Below, piece after piece: positions 14,208 to 22,055 of a stretch of 64,000 bases of DNA. The translations under genes and the position numbers were made by a program. The notes beneath the pieces were generated by a model, which was not told the origin of the DNA, ran no database searches, and saw only the letters and a program-made list of their open reading frames with translations. The first letter of the stretch is position 1. Each line of letters starts with the position of its first letter. Origin of the DNA: Antrihabitans cavernicola (GTDB lineage: Bacteria; Actinomycetota; Actinomycetes; Mycobacteriales; Mycobacteriaceae); NCBI RefSeq assembly GCF_008297975.1, contig NZ_VLNY01000007.1:1-64000 (forward strand), read 5' to 3'.

Positions 14208-14582
14208 CTAGTCGCCCAACGCTGTTCCGTAGCCCGCCCGACGCAACAGATACGTCATCGCGTCCACCGGCATAACCGCCAAGTTCAACGGCGCCTTACC
14301 GGGACGTGACCGCTTCCAGGCAATGAATCCAACCTCTGCCCGCGACTCACCAACCTGCTCCGTGAGTCCGTCCAGCCATTCGGACCACAAGGGCGTTTTC
14401 ACGTCCTTGCACTGCACGATTACACCCGGCCCGATACCCAAGACCGGATCAAGGTGCAGGTCACCCGCGTCACGTTCGTAACCGGCTTTCGTTCGCTCGC
14501 ATCCAGGGAAACCGTTAGCGCGGAACAGCTCTCGCATATCTCGCTCGTAACGGTCGCCCTTGGCCTTCATGCGGTTAGTCAT
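14208..14582 (-). CDS. Hjc-type PD-(D/E)XK endonuclease (Holliday-junction resolvase-like)
   Basis: A 124-residue nuclease. The start MKAKGDRYERDMRELFRANG gives the basic helix and catalytic Glu; ERTKAGYERDAGDLHL supplies the Asp, and VIVQCKDVK supplies the Glu/Gln-x-Lys part of the PD-(D/E)XK core. This layout matches archaeal Hjc and phage VRR/Hjc-like resolvases that cut branched DNA before packaging. It is in the replication operon after the lipoprotein gene. Confidence 0.75.
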   Translation of the reverse strand: MTNRMKAKGDRYERDMRELFRANGFPGCERTKAGYERDAGDLHLDPVLGIGPGVIVQCKDVKTPLWSEWLDGLTEQVGESRAEVGFIAWKRSRPGKAPLNLAVMPVDAMTYLLRRAGYGTALGD

Positions 14583-14591
14583 CGCTTTACC

Positions 14592-14984
14592 TCACGGTCG
14601 GTCAATGTCGGGAATGATGACCTCGGGCTTGAAAATCACCCGGTAGTGATCAGTGCTCACGCTCGCGCTTTCGAGCTGTTCAGCTACATAGGTCACGTTG
14701 TCGCTCAATCCGAGAAAGTGCTTCTTGTACTCGCCCTCGCCCGTTTTGCAGGTGACTTCCAACTGCCCGCCGTCGTCGTGGATCGCACACCTGCCCTCAA
14801 TGGTGAGCAGATACGTATCCGTGATCCCGTTGAAGAACACAATGCGCCGGTCAATCTCGAACTGATCCGCAGCCTTAGACAGGTTCGCGGAAGCAACGTC
14901 AGCGTCCGTATCGGTGCAACTCGTCAGCGTGACCATTGCCGCGACGCCCGCAACCACTGCCGCAAATCTCATACCCTTGTTCAC
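14592..14984 (-). CDS. Phage lipoprotein, beta-sandwich type
   Basis: A 130-residue protein with a lipoprotein signal: basic start, hydrophobic FAAVVAGVAAMVT and lipobox LTSC. The mature part has a paired Cys (CAIH, TCKTG) and strands, and matches a group of small beta-sandwich lipoproteins common in mycobacterial and rhodococcal phages. Expressed prophage lipoproteins of this type are candidates for superinfection exclusion at the cell envelope. GTG at 14984 has AGAGAGG seven bases upstream; ATG at 14972 is an alternative. Confidence 0.75.
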   Translation of the reverse strand: MNKGMRFAAVVAGVAAMVTLTSCTDTDADVASANLSKAADQFEIDRRIVFFNGITDTYLLTIEGRCAIHDDGGQLEVTCKTGEGEYKKHFLGLSDNVTYVAEQLESASVSTDHYRVIFKPEVIIPDIDRP

Positions 14985-14986
14985 TC

Positions 14987-15166
14987 TCAAGCCTCTCTGA
15001 TAACTGTTGCCGGTAAACCGATTTCTCCATACGGGACAAGCCGCCCAGTCAAGCTGTCCACGAACCCCTTTGGCATCTTGGTCAGGCTCGAACCGTCATG
15101 CGCTCGAATCTCGCTGCGCAGTGCTAGCGCAACAAGTTCCACGCTCTTGCTAATCTGCCGCGCCAC
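14987..15166 (-). CDS. Small hypothetical phage protein
   Basis: A 59-residue protein whose GTG start lies inside the end of the DUF3310 gene (overlap 17 bases) with GGAAAAG upstream. A helical first half (QISKSVELVALALRSEIRAH) is followed by GFVDSLTGRLVPYGEIGLPA. Longer reading upstream would duplicate the DUF3310 region and is unlikely. No family recognised. Confidence 0.5.
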   Translation of the reverse strand: MARQISKSVELVALALRSEIRAHDGSSLTKMPKGFVDSLTGRLVPYGEIGLPATVIREA

Positions 15167-15386
15167 TTGACTTTTCCAGGTTCGCGATCTTGCGTTCGAC
15201 ATACCAAATAGCCTTACGCAAATCCTGAATTGCACTGTCCGACTTGAGCCCTGCCCGCCATATGTACTTGACCGCGTTGCCAAGCGTGAAGTCCATATGT
15301 TCGGTCACCTGTATGCACTCAATGCCGCTCGGATGACTCCGGTAGTGAGACGGGTTGATTGCGTCCACCGCAACGTCATTCGCCAT
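15150..15386 (-). CDS. DUF3310 protein (T7 gp1.7-like fold)
   Basis: A 78-residue protein with the DUF3310 signature: NPSHYRSHPSGIECIQVTEH, FTLGNAVKYIWRAGLK and DLRKAIWYVERKI. The family includes phage proteins related to a T7 nucleotide kinase region and others called SaV-like; the exact reaction in most phages is unknown. The gene begins inside the small Cys-rich gene before it, keeping the operon tight. Confidence 0.88.
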   Translation of the reverse strand: MANDVAVDAINPSHYRSHPSGIECIQVTEHMDFTLGNAVKYIWRAGLKSDSAIQDLRKAIWYVERKIANLEKSSGAAD

Positions 15387-15498
15387 CAGTCACCGCCTCA
15401 ACCGTCTCGAACGGGTCATCCGGCAACCCACGGCAATGCCAGCACCAATCAGGCGGGAAATCCGAACGCACGCAACGCCCGTCAACAAGCTCGATCAA
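15376..15498 (-). CDS. Small Cys-rich protein
   Basis: A 40-residue protein with a possible metal site formed by RCVRS and CWHCRG. TTG at 15498 has GGAGGGG seven bases upstream, an ideal ribosome site placed in the end of the upstream gene. It overlaps the DUF3310 start by 11 bases. The sequence PPDWCWHCRGLPDD suggests a zinc knuckle. No family recognised. Confidence 0.55.
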   Translation of the reverse strand: MIELVDGRCVRSDFPPDWCWHCRGLPDDPFETVEAVTDGE

Positions 15499-15500
15499 TC

Positions 15501-15836
15501 TCAAACCCCTCCCAGCTTCACAACAACCACCTTCGATGCAACCGGTTCAAGGATCAGACCGCGACCGCCGCGAACCTCCACCCGATCACCATTGAGACCC
15601 ACGGCCACCTCATCGAACAGCCGATCAGTACCGCCTACCCGAAAATGGATCTCCTGATAGCCGTAGCGCTCAGGCAGGTAGACCGGATTGTCATAGCCCC
15701 CATACCAAATGGGCGACTCAACAACAGTGCCCAGGTGCTCGGCTAGCTTGGCCTGCGCGTCGCTCGCCTTCCGCCGTTCGCTGCCCAACAGCTCCCGCGC
15801 CCACCGTGGCAACTTGTCCTCACGCGGATCACTCAA
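15501..15836 (-). CDS. Hypothetical phage protein
   Basis: A 111-residue protein with a charged helical start (PRWARELLGSERRKASDAQA), then YDNPVYLPERYGYQEI and strands ending VVVVKLGG. Proteins with this layout occur beside RNA ligase or replication genes in actinophages; no function is known. Its ATG overlaps the end of the RNA ligase gene. Confidence 0.6.
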   Translation of the reverse strand: MSDPREDKLPRWARELLGSERRKASDAQAKLAEHLGTVVESPIWYGGYDNPVYLPERYGYQEIHFRVGGTDRLFDEVAVGLNGDRVEVRGGRGLILEPVASKVVVVKLGGV

Positions 15837-16423
15837 GCGTTCGCACCCTTCGGCAAGTGGTCATTCTCAAGTAGCACCTTGAACCCCTGATTGGCCGCAG
15901 GCAGGTACACGATCACACCCTCGGGGCGCATGAATCCCGGCGCCGCAATCGACCCACCATCATCCAAATCAGTTGTCAGCTCAACGATCTTCTCGGTACT
16001 GAAATCGCCCTCATACAGTTCTGGAACGACTCCCAAACCCTCCGGAACAGGCAGCCCCTCACGCTCACGAAAGGCCAACTTTTCAGGCAGGACGAACCGC
16101 CAGCGCGGCACATTGAACAGAGAGAACCGGCGCTCACCCGCAGACAACCCGTAGCCGCGCTGAATGCCGCTGCCCCACCACTCGCCATAGTGGTAGCCCG
16201 GACCAAGAATGTCGGCCAACTCAGCGGCATTCGCGTACGCCCACAACGCAAACCCCGCGTTGTCCTTGCCCGGCTCAATCAACCGATTGCGCGACTGCGC
16301 ACCAACCTGCCCATCCTCGGTCACGATCACGCACGCATTGGTGCCGTCGATTTTCTCCGATACGACCATGCTGCGCTTGAGTCGCGGAGTCTTCGGCCAC
16401 GGTCGAAATTCCAAAGCGCTCAC
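15833..16423 (-). CDS. RNA ligase family protein (nucleotidyltransferase domain)
   Basis: A 196-residue protein with the motifs of covalent nucleotidyltransferases: motif I SEKIDGTNAC with Lys24 as the AMP-accepting residue, motif III-like RRFSLFNVPRWR, motif IV EGVIVYL and motif V FKVLLEND. It lacks DNA-ligase accessory domains and matches the RNA_ligase family of phage Rnl2-like proteins. Such enzymes mend broken tRNA or seal RNA nicks, often in answer to host anticodon nucleases. No polynucleotide kinase/phosphatase gene is seen nearby, but a phage tRNA is in the same operon. Confidence 0.85.
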   Translation of the reverse strand: MSALEFRPWPKTPRLKRSMVVSEKIDGTNACVIVTEDGQVGAQSRNRLIEPGKDNAGFALWAYANAAELADILGPGYHYGEWWGSGIQRGYGLSAGERRFSLFNVPRWRFVLPEKLAFREREGLPVPEGLGVVPELYEGDFSTEKIVELTTDLDDGGSIAAPGFMRPEGVIVYLPAANQGFKVLLENDHLPKGANA

Positions 16424-16653
16424 TTAAACCACCTAACGGTAATCAAACGATCTTGAAGTACAACGCGTGCAACACAATCCGCACACGCGAAGTCTGCAGC
16501 CGGACCACTCAGAGACACGTAATCCATGTCTGACACGGCTGGCGCAGGCCCACAATCAACCCGCCCATCCGGCCCCCAACGCACTCCACACCGGGCGTCA
16601 AAATCCAAACCTGACAGGACTTCGACGCCCGACCGCTCAGCAACGTCCGGCAA
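16420..16653 (-). CDS. Small Cys-containing phage protein
   Basis: A 77-residue protein starting at TTG right after the SSB stop. It has Cys at RCGVRW, DCGPAP and CADCVARVV, so it may bind zinc through a CxxC and earlier cysteines. It ends with LQDRLITVRWFK overlapping the RNA ligase start (ATGA). No family recognised; the start is uncertain. Confidence 0.5.
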   Translation of the reverse strand: MPDVAERSGVEVLSGLDFDARCGVRWGPDGRVDCGPAPAVSDMDYVSLSGPAADFACADCVARVVLQDRLITVRWFK

Positions 16654-16656
16654 CGA

Positions 16657-17121
16657 TCACCAACCGTTGCTCGGGTTGTTCGCCGGGTTGCTACCCCACG
16701 GGTTCGACCCCTTGGACTTAGCCGCCTGCTGACGCTTGGCGCCGTTGTTGCCGCCCCCGCTGCCGCCACCGTTGTTGCTGTCGCGCTTAGGAACAGGACC
16801 GCCAACCTTGCGAACAACCATCGCCGTAGCCGAACCCTCAGAGCCGTCACGGCGCTCGAACTTTTCCGTGTAGACCTCGCCCGACAGGTCAATATCAACC
16901 TTGCTCGAAAAGTTGTCGGCAATGAACTGCGCCAGATCGCCCCAAGCCGTAGCCCGAACAACGATTTCGTGCGTCCGTTCCCATTCGTCCGTCTGCTCAT
17001 TCTTGCGGGACTTGTTGAACGCAACCGTGAAGTTCGCGACAAGCTGACCCGACGCAAGCGCCTTGAAGTCAATCTCATCCGAGATGATGAATCCGCGACC
17101 GTCAATAGTTGGCAATGCCAT
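16657..17121 (-). CDS. ssb: Single-stranded DNA-binding protein
   Basis: A 154-residue SSB with an OB fold: GQLVANFTVAFNKSRKNEQT, WERTHEIVVRATAWGDLAQ and DLSGEVYTEKFERRDG are the classic strands. The C-terminal third is Gly/Asn-rich and disordered. It ends NPANNPSNGW rather than the usual acidic DDDIPF tip, so contact with host SSB partners may be altered. ATG at 17121 has GGAG upstream and is preferred over a longer frame. Confidence 0.92.
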   Translation of the reverse strand: MALPTIDGRGFIISDEIDFKALASGQLVANFTVAFNKSRKNEQTDEWERTHEIVVRATAWGDLAQFIADNFSSKVDIDLSGEVYTEKFERRDGSEGSATAMVVRKVGGPVPKRDSNNGGGSGGGNNGAKRQQAAKSKGSNPWGSNPANNPSNGW

Positions 17122-17137
17122 AGTGTTTCGCTCCCAG

Positions 17138-18535
17138 CTAGTTGAACTGATACTTTTCTTCGTGCATTTTCTGGTAGTAATCGGCGTCCGGAATCCACGG
17201 CAATTGCTCACTACTGCCCTGAGACAACCCGTTCGGCCACGCCCGTTCTTCACGCGCACCACGCCACGGCACTACGTCAACAATCGACGCCCTCGCTTCC
17301 CCAGGATCATCCGGCGCCCGACGCAGACCGAAACCAAACTCAGGCCACCGCAACCACATTGACGAACCGACAGGCGCAACCGTCCGAACCTCACGGCCCG
17401 CATTGTCTGCCGTCTTGCCCTTGCCGCTGTGCGCTTCCGTGAGTAGCGCGAACCCGTACCGCTCCCGCAACCCATCGAGCACGCCCGACACTTTCCGCGC
17501 TGGCGCCTCCGCGTTTGGGTCCTCGAAATGCAACTTGTACAACGGACCCAACACCACAAGATCAGGCTCGAACGCCTGCACTGAGTGCTCAATCCACGCC
17601 CGATCGCGCGAACCCAACAAGTCGATACCGCCAGGACGGAAGTCGATTGCCATCTGCTTCGACCAATCGATCGGGTCATGGTCGAAAATCTTGCGAACGT
17701 GCTTGACCCGCTCGACAACCCACCGATAACGCCGCCGCGACTGATTCGGACTGTTCTCGCAATCGAGCACCAACACGCGAACACCCTTGTCTCCGTCGCC
17801 CATCACACGGCCCGTGAACGGATGCACGCCGCCAGCGAGACAAGCCGCTATCTGAGTGCAGAGCACCGACTTGCCGCCACCCTCAGCGCCGGTAATGACA
17901 ACGCGGTCCATCCGTTCAAGCAAGCCCGGCACAAGCCAGTCATACGTACTCGGCTGCGCCAAGAACTCGCCCATCCCCAACAGGTCAGGATTCGCGTTGC
18001 CCGAAAGGATCACACTCTCGGCTTCATCGCACTTTTCCCGCAACGCCTCAATAGCGAATTGAACTGAGCCTGTCTCGTCTGCCGAACCAGTTTCTAACGC
18101 CTGTACGGCACGCGTAGCGCCTACAGCCAGCTTCCGCATACCCGACAAGGCGCGAACCCGATTAGCGTGCGTACGGGCGCCCTCAGGCGTGATTGCCGTC
18201 TGCATCAGTGTGACCAACTGGGGCGCGTCCCAAATGTGGGCAAACCCCTGCGCCTGACACTGACCAAACGCCGTCATCGCATCGACCGTCTGACCCGCCC
18301 GAAACATTCCGCGAATCACAGCCGCCAAGTCCGCGTGCGCTGGCTTGTACCAATCATCGTGCTCGACCGAACGCAATGCCTCCCGGCATACGTCCCGGTC
18401 CGGCCACATCAACGCCGAACCTAAAACGGCCTTCTCCGCTATCTCATCCCAACGATTTGCAATATCCGCGCCGCTTATATTTCCTCCCAATTTCCTATTT
18501 GGCGCCGCGTCACAACTTCCGGTTGGTTGTCCCAC
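17138..18535 (-). CDS. Replicative helicase, DnaB-N/RepA-like AAA ATPase
   Basis: A protein of about 465 residues. Residues 30-130 form a DnaB N-terminal-like domain (EKAVLGSALMWPDRDV); the C-terminal part is a RecA-like ATPase with Walker A GAEGGGKS at 216-223, Walker B VLVLDCEN and DLVVLGPLY. It unwinds the phage origin, loaded by the DnaD-like protein next door. The start is unclear: GTG 18535 overlaps the upstream gene by 61 bases, while a strong GGGAGG in the upstream gene end points to a start near 18478 where only AAT/ATA codons occur. Confidence 0.85.
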   Translation of the reverse strand: MGQPTGSCDAAPNRKLGGNISGADIANRWDEIAEKAVLGSALMWPDRDVCREALRSVEHDDWYKPAHADLAAVIRGMFRAGQTVDAMTAFGQCQAQGFAHIWDAPQLVTLMQTAITPEGARTHANRVRALSGMRKLAVGATRAVQALETGSADETGSVQFAIEALREKCDEAESVILSGNANPDLLGMGEFLAQPSTYDWLVPGLLERMDRVVITGAEGGGKSVLCTQIAACLAGGVHPFTGRVMGDGDKGVRVLVLDCENSPNQSRRRYRWVVERVKHVRKIFDHDPIDWSKQMAIDFRPGGIDLLGSRDRAWIEHSVQAFEPDLVVLGPLYKLHFEDPNAEAPARKVSGVLDGLRERYGFALLTEAHSGKGKTADNAGREVRTVAPVGSSMWLRWPEFGFGLRRAPDDPGEARASIVDVVPWRGAREERAWPNGLSQGSSEQLPWIPDADYYQKMHEEKYQFN

Positions 18536-19212
18536 GACTCAGCATTCAGCCAAGTCGCCGCATTCTTGGTGAACTTCGGATCACGCCCCGGCTCATTCCG
18601 ATAACTAATTGCACCGGCCAGAATCACAGACGGGTCAGCCCTCGCAATGGCCTTGACGTACGCCCGTCTCGCGGCGCCCTTATCTGCCGTTTTCGGGTAC
18701 GCCTGCCAGAACTCCGCAAACCCGTCAGGTTCTAGTTCTTTACTACGGGTCGGGTCGGGTCGGGTCGGGATGGACGGAGTACCCACAGGACTCGCGCCGG
18801 ACTCCGCAAGGACTCCGCCATTTGTCCGCGTGGACATTTCGGCATCATTGCTGGTAGCGGCTATTTCGTATGTACCGTCAGGCTTTCGCCGCCTCGCCCG
18901 CTTTCGCTCCGCGTCGGAATGCCGCTTTGACCGGACTTCCTCAGCGGTCGGTTGGTACTTCGACCAGTTCGCGAAAGCAAACCCGTTACCGCCCCTCAGC
19001 CAAAGCCCGCAGGCCACTAGCTCGCCCGCCAGTTTCTCCGTGCCGCACAGCTCTGGAAGCATGAAAGCCGGAACATTCCCGTCCGTCAGTTCCTTAGCGG
19101 ACCACGCGCCCGCCAGCGTCCAGAGGCCAATAGCCGCCGCGCGTTGACGTTTAGGAATCTGCATCACCTGACGTGAGCTACTAAACCCATCATCAACTTT
19201 GAACCACGGCAC
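18475..19212 (-). CDS. DnaD-like replication initiator / helicase loader
   Basis: A 245-residue protein with an N-terminal winged-helix region of about 100 residues (MPWFKVDDGFSSSRQVMQIP, ELCGTEKLAGELVACGLWLR), a basic linker (AERKRARRRKPDG), a Pro/Thr-rich part and a C-terminal helical domain (GFAEFWQAYPKTADKGAARR, TKNAATWLNAESWDNQP). This is the layout of phage replisome organisers. The linker includes a run of five CCCGA-type pentamers (18746-18770), which could slip during replication and change the frame. Confidence 0.8.
   Translation of the reverse strand: MPWFKVDDGFSSSRQVMQIPKRQRAAAIGLWTLAGAWSAKELTDGNVPAFMLPELCGTEKLAGELVACGLWLRGGNGFAFANWSKYQPTAEEVRSKRHSDAERKRARRRKPDGTYEIAATSNDAEMSTRTNGGVLAESGASPVGTPSIPTRPDPTRSKELEPDGFAEFWQAYPKTADKGAARRAYVKAIARADPSVILAGAISYRNEPGRDPKFTKNAATWLNAESWDNQPEVVTRRQIGNWEEI
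18746..18770. repeat. Pentanucleotide tandem repeat (CGGGT)4 CGGGA
   Basis: Five consecutive 5-base units, four identical and one with a single change, lie inside the DnaD-like gene. Because the unit is not a multiple of three, gain or loss of one unit shifts the reading frame and would cut off the C-terminal domain. Confidence 0.85.
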
Positions 19213-19540
19213 AACTAACCATTCCTCCGTTCTGCTCTAGTAACTTGAATGTGCCCCGATAAAGAACCGGAACAACTGCCGGATCGCCCGCGAAATGAAC
19301 CAACCAACCAGCCTCGCGGGACGTATCCCTATCCGACTCAATAAGCCGATGGCACGGGTAACAAACGTGAAGCAAATTGCACAGGGAATTAATCAGCGCT
19401 TCGCGGCTTCCGCCCATGCCGCGCGGTTTCCTATGGTGTATTTGCTGCCCCTCAGCCCATCCGCACTTTTCGCAGATCGCGCCTGAGCGTTCCCGTACTG
19501 CCGCAATTGTCGCTTTGTCCGGTCCTGTCTTGCGTGCCAC
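19193..19540 (-). CDS. HNH endonuclease
   Basis: A 115-residue HNH nuclease with Cys pairs at CEKCGWAEG and CYPCHRLIE around the core QQIHHRKPRGMGG, plus LCNLLHVC, the standard zinc-stabilised beta-beta-alpha-metal fold. It overlaps the start of the DnaD-like gene by 20 bases. Unlike the HNH gene near the terminase it sits in the replication block, so it may be a recombination or homing-type nuclease. Confidence 0.88.
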   Translation of the reverse strand: MARKTGPDKATIAAVRERSGAICEKCGWAEGQQIHHRKPRGMGGSREALINSLCNLLHVCYPCHRLIESDRDTSREAGWLVHFAGDPAVVPVLYRGTFKLLEQNGGMVSCAVVQS

Positions 19541-19545
19541 CGCGC

Positions 19546-19824
19546 CTAGTTGGTTGTCCAGTAGGCGACACCCGCAACGAACGCCTCAAGCTCGACTTCG
19601 CCGGAATTGAACCCCGCCACCAGCTCGCGCACCTTGCCCAGTGGCACCGCCAACTGCTCAGCCGTGTTCGAGGCAATCCGGTACTCCCGGCTCAGAGCCT
19701 CATTGCGCCGCAGCAAGTCTTTGGCGTATGCAATGACCCGCAAAAGCTCCACGGGTGAGCTGACGCCGTTCCTGGCTCGCCGTTCGATGGTTTCCAGCGC
19801 GCCGGGCTCAATGCTCACGCTCAT
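19546..19824 (-). CDS. Hypothetical phage protein, helical
   Basis: A 92-residue helical protein (SSPVELLRVIAYAKDLLRRN, EQLAVPLGKVRELVAGFNSG). Its ATG overlaps the previous gene's stop (ATGA). It lies between the coiled-coil protein and the HNH gene in the recombination block. No family recognised. Confidence 0.55.
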   Translation of the reverse strand: MSVSIEPGALETIERRARNGVSSPVELLRVIAYAKDLLRRNEALSREYRIASNTAEQLAVPLGKVRELVAGFNSGEVELEAFVAGVAYWTTN

Positions 19825-20222
19825 GCGCCACCCTTTCCTGAAAGTTGCAGCTCTGCACGCAGATTCGCCGATCGCGTCTGCAATGCATCCTTTTCCCGGT
19901 CCAAGGACCGGCTCACGTCCTGCGAATACTTGAACGCGGCGTCTGCAATTTGGTACGCCTCACGCTCAAGCCCAGTCGCCAAGAACGCCCGCGCCTCGCG
20001 CTCACCAGCGGTCAACTTGCGCCCGTCATCTTCAACCGGAACCGCAAGCAACGCTTTAGCTTTCGCCGTGTTGTAGCGCTCTTCCGCGACCACAAGCGCG
20101 TTGCGCTCACGGCCCATTGCCAGCGGCCCGCGATAGATGGCAACCTCAATCTCCATCAGCCGCGAAGTAATGTACGCAAGCGAGTCTTCCGGCTCGATAA
20201 CGTAGTCGGCGTCTGCGCCCAT
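19821..20222 (-). CDS. Hypothetical coiled-coil phage protein
   Basis: A 133-residue, highly helical protein with heptad-like charged sequence (LMEIEVAIYRGPLAMGRERN, SRSLDREKDALQTRSANLRA). It directly follows the ERF annealing protein, a place where small helical recombination partners are often found. No nuclease or DNA-binding motif is visible. A structural or accessory role in annealing is possible. Confidence 0.55.
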   Translation of the reverse strand: MGADADYVIEPEDSLAYITSRLMEIEVAIYRGPLAMGRERNALVVAEERYNTAKAKALLAVPVEDDGRKLTAGEREARAFLATGLEREAYQIADAAFKYSQDVSRSLDREKDALQTRSANLRAELQLSGKGGA

Positions 20223-20852
20223 CTAGGCCCCCTTGATCATGTCGATTGCCCCGCGAAGAACGGCAACGTCCGTGCATTCGGAAATCTTGCCCACGCCGCC
20301 AACGGCTTTGAACTGCTCCGTGCCCTCAGCGGGCGTAAGGCCCTTCACCTGGCACAGCTCGACCAACTGATTCCGCAAACCCACGAACTCCGGCACTTGC
20401 TCGTCATAGCTCGCATCAGGGTCCGGCTCATCAGTCGGCAGCATCAACGCCTGCAACAGCGCGGTACGCAAGGCAACGCTCATTGCCTTAGCCGTACCCT
20501 TGTCCGCCGAATCGTTGCCCTCAGCGGCAACAACCGCAGTCACGGAATCGCCAGCGGGACCAATGAACTGGTACTCAACCAGCAACCGCACAGACGTTGC
20601 AGGCGTTGCGTTCCGGCCAATCGTGACCGGCAGATAGTCAACCGTCAACACACGCGGGATGACCACAACGCCGTGCTCGTTGAGTGCCGCATGGACCGCA
20701 TTCACAACCGCGTCGATTCCGCGAAAGTTGAACTTTTGCCCTTGGTTGAAGTCGTCTTTGCGTACGGCGCCAACCGCCTTCGAAACCCGGTTTAGCGCTT
20801 CATATACGGCTGGAATTGCGTTGTCAGGCAAGCGGATCACCGTATCGCGCAT
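20223..20852 (-). CDS. erf: ERF-family single-strand annealing protein
   Basis: A 209-residue protein of the ERF superfamily. The signature KFNFRGIDAVVNAVHAALNE followed by GVVVIP is diagnostic; later the segment DKGTAKAMSVALRTALLQAL gives the second conserved block. ERF proteins form rings on single-stranded DNA and anneal complementary strands in phage recombination, working with the exonuclease encoded two genes upstream. ATG 20852 overlaps the previous gene by 28 bases; GTG starts at 20885 or 20840 are also possible. Confidence 0.9.
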   Translation of the reverse strand: MRDTVIRLPDNAIPAVYEALNRVSKAVGAVRKDDFNQGQKFNFRGIDAVVNAVHAALNEHGVVVIPRVLTVDYLPVTIGRNATPATSVRLLVEYQFIGPAGDSVTAVVAAEGNDSADKGTAKAMSVALRTALLQALMLPTDEPDPDASYDEQVPEFVGLRNQLVELCQVKGLTPAEGTEQFKAVGGVGKISECTDVAVLRGAIDMIKGA

Positions 20853-21213
20853 CGGCGTCTGCAACAGCTTGGCCCCACGGCTCACCCGCGTCTTGACTGC
20901 TCTGCACCGAAGCCGCCCAGTCGATGACTTTGCAGCTCAAACCGAAGTTTGGCAGAACGTAGTCCGCGTTCGAATCGCTCAGCCTGTCCAGCGCTGAAAC
21001 CTCTGCCAGCGGCGCGCCAGCGGCAAGCAACGCCTGCCCGATAAGGCAACTCCCGCGAACAACACCCTCGCGCGTCTCCGCGTATTTGCACTCGCAACTG
21101 CCGTCAGGCGTCATCTTCCGCATGTCCGCGCGGTAGACGAAACCCACCGCGTCACCCGCCAGCGTGCGGACCGCCGCCACAAACGCGTTGTCATCCAACT
21201 GTGTATTCATCAT
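20824..21213 (-). CDS. Hypothetical phage protein, Cys-containing
   Basis: A 129-residue protein between the nuclease and the annealing protein. It has a basic-aromatic motif FVYRADMRKM and CECKYAETREGVVRGSCLIG with three Cys, then NFGLSCKVIDWAASVQSSQD. Proteins with this layout recur in actinophage recombination regions without known function. Its ATG overlaps the nuclease stop (ATGA). Confidence 0.6.
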   Translation of the reverse strand: MMNTQLDDNAFVAAVRTLAGDAVGFVYRADMRKMTPDGSCECKYAETREGVVRGSCLIGQALLAAGAPLAEVSALDRLSDSNADYVLPNFGLSCKVIDWAASVQSSQDAGEPWGQAVADADARYGDPLA

Positions 21214-22055
21214 CCAATTGCCTCCAATGCCTTAACTTTTCGGAACTCACTAGCAACCTGGCGCGCCACCTGCGCCGCCCTCCAGCCACGCTCCAAATCG
21301 AGCGGGTACAACTTCGCGGACGGAACACCACCGCGAACCGGAACATGAATCAGCAACCCGCGCTTAAGGTCAATGTCCGGATGCAGCGGCGTACGAACGC
21401 CCGTCGCTTGGTCGTACTTTTGCCCGTGGGCGTAACACGCAACCTGAATCTCAACCTTGAGCGGATAGAACGGGTCAGACGCCCCGGTCTTGAGGTCTGC
21501 CGCAACAATCGCGCCGGATTCCCTGTGCCGCAGCAACTTGTCCATCGAGCCTGCAACCTGCAGCTCATCGACCACAAGGAACGGTTCAGCGTCCAACACT
21601 TCCCACGCGGCCATTACCTCCCGGTACGCGGCCAACCATGGGCGGAACATTTCGAGCATGAAATCCGGCTCTTGCCCCTTGTCGTCAACCTCCGTCAAGT
21701 CGTGAAACGCCGTCCCCAAACCTGAGCCATCATCGGAGGACGCGGCTTGCTGCGCCCGCGCAACCAATTGCTTGAGTTGCGTTTTCGACTCGCGCCATGG
21801 GTCTTTGTGCTTGCTGACCAGTGACGCAAGCTGCGCGTACACGGACCGTTCACGCACTACACCAATTGCGGTTTGCGCGGCCTGCCATTCGCCAAGCATC
21901 GACTTGTCATCCAGCACGCCCGCCAGCGTCGAAACCCGCTGGTAACCAACGGCGTTGGTTGGCGTCTTGCGCTTGCCCTCGAACTTGAGTGGTCCGCCAT
22001 CCTGGCTGACGAACGGCCTGCCCCACTGGTCGCGAATTACGCTGTAGTCGGTCAC
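21210..22055 (-). CDS. RecB/Cas4-like PD-(D/E)XK exonuclease
   Basis: A 281-residue nuclease. GTAFHDLTEV gives the His of motif I, ELQVAGSMDKLL the Asp of motif II, and AADLKTG the D-x-K core of motif III, followed by VEIQVACYAHG with the QxxxY-like motif IV. There is no cysteine cluster for an iron-sulfur site, so it is closer to RecB/YqaJ-type phage exonucleases than to true Cas4. Next to an ERF gene it should make the 3' single strands that ERF anneals. Confidence 0.85.
   Translation of the reverse strand: MTDYSVIRDQWGRPFVSQDGGPLKFEGKRKTPTNAVGYQRVSTLAGVLDDKSMLGEWQAAQTAIGVVRERSVYAQLASLVSKHKDPWRESKTQLKQLVARAQQAASSDDGSGLGTAFHDLTEVDDKGQEPDFMLEMFRPWLAAYREVMAAWEVLDAEPFLVVDELQVAGSMDKLLRHRESGAIVAADLKTGASDPFYPLKVEIQVACYAHGQKYDQATGVRTPLHPDIDLKRGLLIHVPVRGGVPSAKLYPLDLERGWRAAQVARQVASEFRKVKALEAIG

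Noticed and set aside
21210-22055. True Cas4 nuclease
   Set aside because: RecB-type motifs are present but the iron-sulfur cysteines of Cas4 are missing, and the neighbours are ERF recombination genes rather than cas genes.
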